A stretch of DNA of 45,308 nt, taken from the NCBI GenBank assembly GCA_947473125.1, contig CANJDH010000030.1, positions 1-45,308 of the forward strand, read 5' to 3'. Shown here in pieces: positions 40,813 to 45,308 of this stretch. Position numbers and translations under genes: made by a program. Position 1 is the stretch's first letter. The number at the start of each line of letters is the position of its first letter. The notes under the pieces are model-generated. The model had not been told where the DNA came from, made no database searches, and worked only from the letters and a program-made list of their open reading frames with translations. Source of the stretch: Burkholderiales bacterium (GTDB taxonomy: Bacteria > Pseudomonadota > Gammaproteobacteria > Burkholderiales > JAEUOS01).

Positions 40813-41880
40813 TTAAGGGCGTGCGCGCAGTGGAGCCGCCGGCAGGTGGGCGGCGGTGAAAATTTCGGATGGCGCCGGGGAACGCGGCAGCCGGCTGCCT
40901 TGCACCATCAAGGCGATGCTGCGCGCCAGCCGCGCGGCATCGACATCGCCTATGTGCGTTTGCCGGGTGCCGGCCGGAAAGGCAGCACTCATTTCCACGT
41001 CCAGCGTGGCGCGCAAGCGCGCGCGCTCGGCGGCACGGTGAAAGCCCGGAGCCGCTTGTGCGAGGGCCTCAAGCCCGGCTTCCGGTTCGCGCAGCATGTC
41101 AAGCACGCCGCGATTGAACGCGCGCAGCAGCCCGGCCACCAGGGCTGGCTCGTCGCGCAGAAGCTTTTGCGAAGCCATCACGACACTGCCGTACAGGTCG
41201 GGCACGAACTCGGCAAACTGCAGAAAGCGCACGCGGCGCAGCAAGCCGGGGTCGGCCGCCACCAGCGAGCCGGTAAAGGTGCTCACATAGCCGAAGGCAC
41301 CCGCTGCGCGGCCGGCCAGCACCTCTTCGGCCATGCCCGCCATGCCGGACCAGGTGCCGGCGATCTCGGTTTGCGAAGGGTTCATCTGCTGGTGCTGGCA
41401 CAGCGCGCCAAAGGTGCGCAGCGCCACGTCCGAATCATGGCCGATCACCCGCTGCCCGGCCAGTTGCCGCGGGTGCTTGATCGGCCCATCGGCCGCCACC
41501 AGCACGCACGAAGGAGAAGCGTTGAACATCATGTAGACCCCGCGCGGCGCAGACTCCGGCGCGCGTGCGTGAACTTCGATCAGCGAATTGACGTCGCCAT
41601 AGCCCAGATCGTAATCACCGGCAGCCATGCGCGGCGCGGCGGTATAGGCCCCGGCGCCAGGCGTGAGCTGCAGCTCGATGCCCTCCGCCGCCAGATAACC
41701 GCGGGACTGGGCCAGCCAGAGCCAGGCCTGCGGGCTGGAAAAACTCGTGTTGAGCAGCATGCGCAGCGGCTTGGCTGGGCGCTGCGCCCGCGCCGGCAGG
41801 GCGTGCAAAACGGTGCTGGCGGCGGCAGCGGCAAGCCAGGTGCGGCGGGCCGTGCCGAGCGACGAAAGGGAAGGTGTCAT
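40813..41880 (-). CDS. NMT1/SsuA-type periplasmic substrate-binding protein, copy B
   Basis: 355 residues from the ATG at 41880 (an upstream GTG would add 11 residues). Signal peptide with ARRTWLAAAAASTVLHALPARAQ. The domain begins LRMLLNTSFSSPQAWLWLAQSRGYL and has LQLTPGAGAYTAAPRMAAGDYDLGYGDVNSLIE, a paralogue of copy A. The two proteins line up throughout, so they arose by tandem duplication and may bind related ligands. The gene is the first of the minus-strand locus. No Shine-Dalgarno is obvious. Confidence 0.87.
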   Translation of the reverse strand: MTPSLSSLGTARRTWLAAAAASTVLHALPARAQRPAKPLRMLLNTSFSSPQAWLWLAQSRGYLAAEGIELQLTPGAGAYTAAPRMAAGDYDLGYGDVNSLIEVHARAPESAPRGVYMMFNASPSCVLVAADGPIKHPRQLAGQRVIGHDSDVALRTFGALCQHQQMNPSQTEIAGTWSGMAGMAEEVLAGRAAGAFGYVSTFTGSLVAADPGLLRRVRFLQFAEFVPDLYGSVVMASQKLLRDEPALVAGLLRAFNRGVLDMLREPEAGLEALAQAAPGFHRAAERARLRATLDVEMSAAFPAGTRQTHIGDVDAARLARSIALMVQGSRLPRSPAPSEIFTAAHLPAAPLRARP

Positions 41881-41979
41881 GGCAGCACTGTAAGCCACGG
41901 CGGCGCCTGACACCAGTCCGTAGCAACGCGGGTGGGGCTGCGTAGTTTTACTGAGAGCGTGCGCTTGTCATTGGATCGC

Positions 41980-42330
41980 TCACGGCGTTTCACCTTCTTC
42001 AAGCAACGCCTCGACCACCGCACGCAACCTCGCCAGATCATTCATCACGACACCCCACACCACCAGATCGTCGATGGTCTGATAGCCATGCACCAGCTGG
42101 TTGCGAAAGGAGACGATCTGGCGCGCGTCTGGCACACGCTCAAACGTAGCCAGATCGATCTTCCCCAATTGTGAGAGCGCTTCACCGGCAATCACAAATT
42201 GCCGTTCGACGGCGGAGCGAAGCAAGGCGCTCACCGAGTAGCGCTCATAGGATTCGTTCGCGCAAAACTCAGTGATCAGATTGGCCGCCTCGAGAACATC
42301 GAAGAGGTACTTTTGCGACTCAAGCCGCAT
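41980..42330 (-). CDS. hepT: HepT-like toxin (DUF86) ribonuclease
   Basis: 116 residues, all helical. The HEPN-type catalytic motif R76-N-Q-L-V-H81-G-Y83 fits the R-x4-H-x-Y signature of HepT RNases. The protein pairs with the nucleotidyltransferase gene immediately upstream, with an 11-bp overlap. In known HepT/MntA systems the antitoxin adenylylates the Tyr of this motif. It is expected to cleave RNA in the cytosol when not modified. Confidence 0.9.
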   Translation of the reverse strand: MRLESQKYLFDVLEAANLITEFCANESYERYSVSALLRSAVERQFVIAGEALSQLGKIDLATFERVPDARQIVSFRNQLVHGYQTIDDLVVWGVVMNDLARLRAVVEALLEEGETP

Positions 42331-42622
42331 AGACCAGGCGTTTGCTTCGATCCACGCTGATGCGGAAATACGGATTCTTGATGCTCCGGTCCGTCACCAG
42401 ATCAACCGGCTTGCCCGTAATCTTCTGCAAAGCTTCCAGAAGACCGAAATACGCCTTCGCGTATTTGCCGGGCTCGACTTCTTCCAGATCAACCAGAAAG
42501 TCGAAGTCATTCGCGGCCACCGGATCGCGCACGGCCGAGCCGAACAACTCCAGCCGGCGCACACCGTAGGTACGGCAGGCGTCGGCAATGGCTTGTTCGT
42601 CGAGGACGGGGCTGGCTGACAT
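42320..42622 (-). CDS. mntA: MntA-like minimal nucleotidyltransferase antitoxin
   Basis: 100 residues. The nucleotidyltransferase signature is F-G-S-A-V-R (27-32) followed by N-D39-F-D41-F-L-V-D, giving the two metal-binding aspartates. A helical part completes the domain. As the partner of HepT it is expected to transfer AMP to the toxin's Tyr. It overlaps the toxin gene by 11 bp, antitoxin first. A REP-like copy lies about 60 bp upstream. Confidence 0.9.
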   Translation of the reverse strand: MSASPVLDEQAIADACRTYGVRRLELFGSAVRDPVAANDFDFLVDLEEVEPGKYAKAYFGLLEALQKITGKPVDLVTDRSIKNPYFRISVDRSKRLVYAA

Positions 42623-42684
42623 GGCGTCAAGAGTGCAGGAAACGAAACAGCATTCTACCGCCGTGGATAATTCAAGCGAGAAAA

Positions 42685-42720
42685 GGCTGGAAACCGTTGG
42701 TGGGAGAGGCTCTCAAGCCA
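42685..42720. repeat. Dispersed intergenic repeat, copy 7
   Basis: Left arm ggctggaaa, core ccgttggtgggagaggc, right arm tctcaagcc. It lies between the MntA and HTH genes; its right arm covers the stop codon and final codons of the HTH antitoxin gene, so it inserted at or created that 3' end. Confidence 0.8.
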
Positions 42721-43039
42721 TCTCTTTGAGCATGTCCGGATGCCTGGCCACGATTCTAAGCAAAGTCCGTGCAGCGCCCGTGGGCGAACGGCGCCCCTGC
42801 TCCCACTGCTGCAAGGTGCGCTTGGAAATGCCCAGCATGTCGGCAAACTGCGCCTGTGAAAGGCCGGAGGCAAAGCGCGCCTTCACAATGTCGGATTCCG
42901 AAAAACTGCCGTCCTTGTTCGGCACGTGCACGCGGCCAACGCGCCCCTTGGCCAGATCGGCCGTCGCCTCCAGAATCTCGGCGTTCAGATCACGCTTTGC
43001 GTCGCGCGCGCGCAATTGCTTCTCAGTCAATTTGGGCAT
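42713..43039 (-). CDS. XRE-family HTH antitoxin (HigA-like)
   Basis: 108 residues. The C-terminal half is an XRE helix-turn-helix: ARFASGLSQAQFADMLGISKRTLQQWEQGRRSPTGAARTLLRIV. The N-terminus is charged (TEKQLRARDAKRD). It overlaps the upstream toxin gene by 17 bp. The order is toxin first, antitoxin second, as in HigBA. It probably represses the promoter carrying the inverted repeat at 43440-43463. The final three codons and stop fall in a dispersed-repeat copy. Confidence 0.9.
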   Translation of the reverse strand: MPKLTEKQLRARDAKRDLNAEILEATADLAKGRVGRVHVPNKDGSFSESDIVKARFASGLSQAQFADMLGISKRTLQQWEQGRRSPTGAARTLLRIVARHPDMLKEMA

Positions 43040-43427
43040 GGTCGATCGACTCCTTCAATTTCAGCAGGTTCTTGACCGCGATGTTCTCGCGGGCGCTTTT
43101 GGCATACACCGTCATCAACCAGATGCGCCCCAGACGATCCTGTACGTAATAAATCACCCGCAAACCGCCGCGCTTGCCAGCGCCCTCGCGCGCCCAGCGA
43201 ATCTTGCGCACGCCGCCGGTTTCGGGAATGACATCGCCCGCTAACGGATTGAACGCAAGGTGGCGCTGGAACGCCGCGAATTCATCGTCATCGAAATACT
43301 CGTCCCGCGCACGCGAGAACGGGGTCAGTTCAATGAACCTGAATGTGGTTTGATTGTACGCCAATGGCGCATAGCCATGCAACGAAGCCGGCTTGGCCGA
43401 TGTTCCAGTTTTCCGTGTGCTTGCCAT
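43023..43427 (-). CDS. RelE/HigB-type toxin
   Basis: 134 residues. The RelE/ParE-type fold is recognisable from TPFSRARDEYFDDDEFAAFQRHL, the NPLAGDVIPETGGVRKIRWA segment and GGLRVIYYVQDRLGRIWLMTVYAKSARENI. These fit the DUF1044/HigB-like family, expected to cleave mRNA on the ribosome. Its start lies 12 bp downstream of an inverted-repeat operator and the gene overlaps its antitoxin. The N-terminal about 25 residues are extra relative to the core fold, so an internal start is possible. Confidence 0.88.
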   Translation of the reverse strand: MASTRKTGTSAKPASLHGYAPLAYNQTTFRFIELTPFSRARDEYFDDDEFAAFQRHLAFNPLAGDVIPETGGVRKIRWAREGAGKRGGLRVIYYVQDRLGRIWLMTVYAKSARENIAVKNLLKLKESIDHAQID

Positions 43428-43439
43428 GAGCTCGACCTG

Positions 43440-43463
43440 TAAACTGTATTTTTATACAGTTTA
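43440..43463 (-). promoter_or_regulatory. Inverted-repeat operator overlapping the toxin-antitoxin promoter
   Basis: Perfect 10-bp arms TAAACTGTAT and ATACAGTTTA are separated by TTTT. On the minus strand a TATAAA -10 box falls within it, with TTGGTG 18 bp further upstream as a plausible -35. The toxin ATG begins 12 bp downstream. This is the classic arrangement for autorepression by an XRE antitoxin. Confidence 0.8.
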
Positions 43464-43511
43464 TCAAGCCACTTCACCAAGGACAAGTGGGTGAACGCCC
43501 CGCGCAGGACG

Positions 43512-43748
43512 CTATTCCCCGACCTCCTCCACCAACCCCGCATCATTATTCTTCGGACTATTCACCCGACTGCTCACCTTGTGGGCAATGGTCAGCTCGT
43601 CGCTGTAGGGGGTAAGGCACGCAAACGCCTCTTCGGCGCTGCCGTGCAGCCATGCTTCCTGCGCTTCCACCGTCAGGATCGCCGGCATGCGGCCGTCGTT
43701 GGTAGCCTCGTATTTTGCAAAGCGTGGTTCGATCAAGCTCCTTGGCAA
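43512..43748 (-). pseudogene. 3' fragment of an SRAP (YedK/HMCES-type) gene
   Basis: About 70 residues match only the C-terminal part of SRAP proteins: GRMPAILTVEAQEAWLHGS, LTPYSDELTIAHKVSSRVNSPKNND. The catalytic Cys2 and the DNA-binding core, which lie N-terminally, are absent. SRAP proteins form covalent links to abasic sites. The sequence is cut near 43720-43735, where the CHAT gene begins on the opposite strand. Confidence 0.75.
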
Positions 43749-45117
43749 TGACGCGACCGAAAAAGCTATACGGGGCTACAACCTCAGAGACTTTCGCGTC
43801 ATTTCCTTTGCGACGCATGGACTCGTAGCCGGTGAATTTGAAGGCATTGCAGAGCCAGCACTTGTACTGACACCCGGATCAGAGGGTGACGCAGACAATG
43901 ACGGGCTGCTGACCATGAGCGAAATCTCAAATATGGCTCTCGACACCGACATAGTTGTTTTATCGGCTTGCAATACAGCCCTGCCCTCAGGCCTTCCCAA
44001 TGCCAAGGGTCTTGGGGGACTCATTTCGGCGTTCACCTTTGCAGGTGCGCGCTCCGTTCTCGCTTCACAGTGGCCGGTTTACTCCACGGCTGCGACCCAA
44101 CTTACAACAGCCATGTTTGATCATGTGGAGCGTGGGAAAGACCTTTCGGAATCTTTTCAGTTAGCAATGCTTGATTCCATAGCGAACGCCAAATCCACGT
44201 TCGATGCGCATCCCCGCTTCTGGGCACCATTTATGCTGACTGGCGAAGGTTCTCTGGCACCGGGAAGATCAGTCGAACGGACAGTTGCAGGAAGCTTTGG
44301 CGAACTTGAATGGCAAGAGGAGCTGGGGGACAAGGTTTATGGCGAGGTAATGGATTTGGCCGCCGCAAAAGGTGGCGGCTACTATGTTTCGGGGATTGGA
44401 GATCCGGTCAATGCTCGTGCCACTTCTTACGTCGACCATCGGTCTACTACCGGTCAACGACAATGGCGCATTCCAGGAGACCAGGTTTCATGGAGAGAAC
44501 TCACCCCGACAGTGGATGGTGGAACGTTGATGCAAGGATCCATCTTTTCCGACGAAAAGGGTGCGGGAGCGGTTCTTGCCAAGGTTTCTTCCTCTGGCAA
44601 GATTGAATGGAAGAGAGAAATCGATTCGCTCGACTTTGACAACGATTCCGGTCTCTCAATTCTTCCGAATGGAAACCTAGTTTGGCTTGTTCATCAAATC
44701 ACAAACGGCGGCTCGCGGCCACCGGTAAATCAATTGCATTTCGAAACACTTAGCCAAGGCGGAAAGCTATTAGGTAGTGCGAAATATCAACTGACGCAAA
44801 CCGGATACATTTCACAAGTTCTTAGCAGAATGATAAAGAACAAATTTAGCGTTGCAGTTAGCCTCACCGCCGATTTCATTAAAGCCACTTTTGGTATCGA
44901 CCTAGTCAGCAAAGATGTAGAGAAGATTCCACATCCGGCTGGGGTTTTGGATGAGGTCTGCAAGTCAGTAGGAGCGAGATACCGAAAGCGAAAGGATGAA
45001 GTCGAGGCTTTGGTTAGTCGTCTAGATTTTGAGAAGATTTACCTAGACGACCGCTTAGAAATTCCCGCATTAAATGAATTTCTAACTGAAATAGATTTCT
45101 TCATGAATACAGATTAG
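43687..45117 (+). CDS. 5'-truncated CHAT-domain (caspase-like) protease with C-terminal propeller-like region
   Basis: 476-residue open frame. Residues about 18-180 are the C-terminal half of a CHAT protease: LLGNDATEKAIRG, catalytic His H44 in SFATHG, catalytic Cys C95 in LSACNTA, then AFTFAGARSVLASQWPV. In relatives several hundred residues of TPR precede this point; here the frame begins inside antisense SRAP sequence, so the N-terminus is lost. The rest has repeated YYVSGIGD..., GTLMQGSIFSDE and KVSSSGKIEWKREID segments resembling a beta-propeller, then a charged helical tail. The lower GC content marks it as acquired. Both catalytic residues remain, so a shortened protein might be active if expressed. 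Confidence 0.75.
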   Translation: MRPSLVASYFAKRGSIKLLGNDATEKAIRGYNLRDFRVISFATHGLVAGEFEGIAEPALVLTPGSEGDADNDGLLTMSEISNMALDTDIVVLSACNTALPSGLPNAKGLGGLISAFTFAGARSVLASQWPVYSTAATQLTTAMFDHVERGKDLSESFQLAMLDSIANAKSTFDAHPRFWAPFMLTGEGSLAPGRSVERTVAGSFGELEWQEELGDKVYGEVMDLAAAKGGGYYVSGIGDPVNARATSYVDHRSTTGQRQWRIPGDQVSWRELTPTVDGGTLMQGSIFSDEKGAGAVLAKVSSSGKIEWKREIDSLDFDNDSGLSILPNGNLVWLVHQITNGGSRPPVNQLHFETLSQGGKLLGSAKYQLTQTGYISQVLSRMIKNKFSVAVSLTADFIKATFGIDLVSKDVEKIPHPAGVLDEVCKSVGARYRKRKDEVEALVSRLDFEKIYLDDRLEIPALNEFLTEIDFFMNTD

Positions 45118-45119
45118 AA

Positions 45120-45308
45120 CTACCCCAACGTCGGCATATTCAACTTCACACCCACATCACTCGTCGTCCACCGCGTCGTCACCACCTTCGGCCGCGTGTA
45201 GAAGCGCACGCCATCCATGCCGTGCACGGAGTAGTCGCCAAACAGCGATGCCTTCCAGCCGCCGAATGAGAAGAACGCCATCGGCACGGGGATCGGTACG
45301 TTGATACC
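45120..45308 (-). CDS. mmsA: Methylmalonate-semialdehyde dehydrogenase (CoA-acylating), C-terminal end, partial
   Basis: The 62 codons before the TAG stop at 45120-45122 read in frame to the window edge: [21 protein letters not shown], then [17 protein letters not shown] and a final VKLNMPTLG. These match the C-terminus of MmsA/IolA-type aldehyde dehydrogenases, which oxidise methylmalonate or malonate semialdehyde to propionyl- or acetyl-CoA in valine and inositol catabolism. The 5' part lies beyond the window. Confidence 0.88.
   Translation of the reverse strand, partial: GINVPIPVPMAFFSFGGWKASLFGDYSVHGMDGVRFYTRPKVVTTRWTTSDVGVKLNMPTLG

Noticed and set aside
1-45308. tRNA or rRNA genes and integrases
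   Set aside because: No rRNA or tRNA-like sequence, and no integrase or transposase open frame was recognised by reading; the accessory island therefore has no visible mobility gene.

Overview
The window looks like chromosomal DNA of a high-GC betaproteobacterium, most likely Burkholderiales. The main reason is six tripartite-tricarboxylate (Bug/TctC-type) periplasmic binding proteins in 45 kb with no TctA/TctB membrane partners. Such expansion of orphan Bug genes is known from Bordetella, Cupriavidus and Comamonadaceae. Gene density is high. I saw no rRNA, tRNA or CRISPR array. The right end (about 43.7-45.1 kb) is visibly more AT-rich and looks acquired. All assignments come from reading translated sequence and motifs; no database search was run.

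Layout. 0.1-4.7 kb: Aer-like PAS chemoreceptor, a small Met/His-rich exported protein, a small membrane protein, a YbfB-type MFS transporter and a divergent VTT/DedA-like membrane protein. 4.8-9.4 kb: serine beta-lactamase-fold esterase plus D-2-hydroxyacid dehydrogenase (7 bp apart), an EamA/DMT permease and a convergent lipase-like hydrolase whose stop overlaps the permease stop. 9.5-20.1 kb: nine co-directional minus-strand genes (Bug, CocE, Bug, three alpha/beta hydrolases, Bug, Bug, CocE) that look like one operon for capture and hydrolysis of ester- or amide-type carboxylates. A class III nucleotide cyclase with an FHA domain is divergent from it across an AT-rich palindrome.

21.4-24.6 kb: a Bug gene, a lipoprotein cytochrome c, a SoxC-type molybdenum sulfite dehydrogenase and an FmdB zinc ribbon in one minus-strand cluster. 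24.7-29.7 kb: an exported protein with a hexanucleotide-encoded Ile-Arg repeat, a flavin reductase, a LuxR remnant, VOC protein, GST and an NTF2-FAD monooxygenase. 29.8-33.1 kb: a methyltransferase with a signal peptide, a second FAD monooxygenase and another Bug. 33.3-36.0 kb: a four-gene plus-strand operon (MaoC, RidA-like, degenerate MaoC, phenylacetate-CoA-ligase-like enzyme).

36.1-41.9 kb: a minus-strand locus of two NMT1/SsuA-type binding proteins, sensor kinase, FixJ-type regulator, GlcG/HbpS-family secreted protein and exported ankyrin protein. No ABC permease or ATPase is present, so the binding proteins may feed signal to the kinase. 42.0-45.1 kb: accessory island with HepT/MntA and RelE/XRE-type toxin-antitoxin pairs, and a junction joining a broken SRAP gene to a 5'-truncated CHAT-protease gene. 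The window ends in the 3' end of an mmsA-type dehydrogenase gene.

A short dispersed repeat with a conserved TTGGTGGGAG-type core and imperfect dyad flanks recurs seven times, almost always between genes, plus one degenerate copy. It looks like a REP-like element of this genome.
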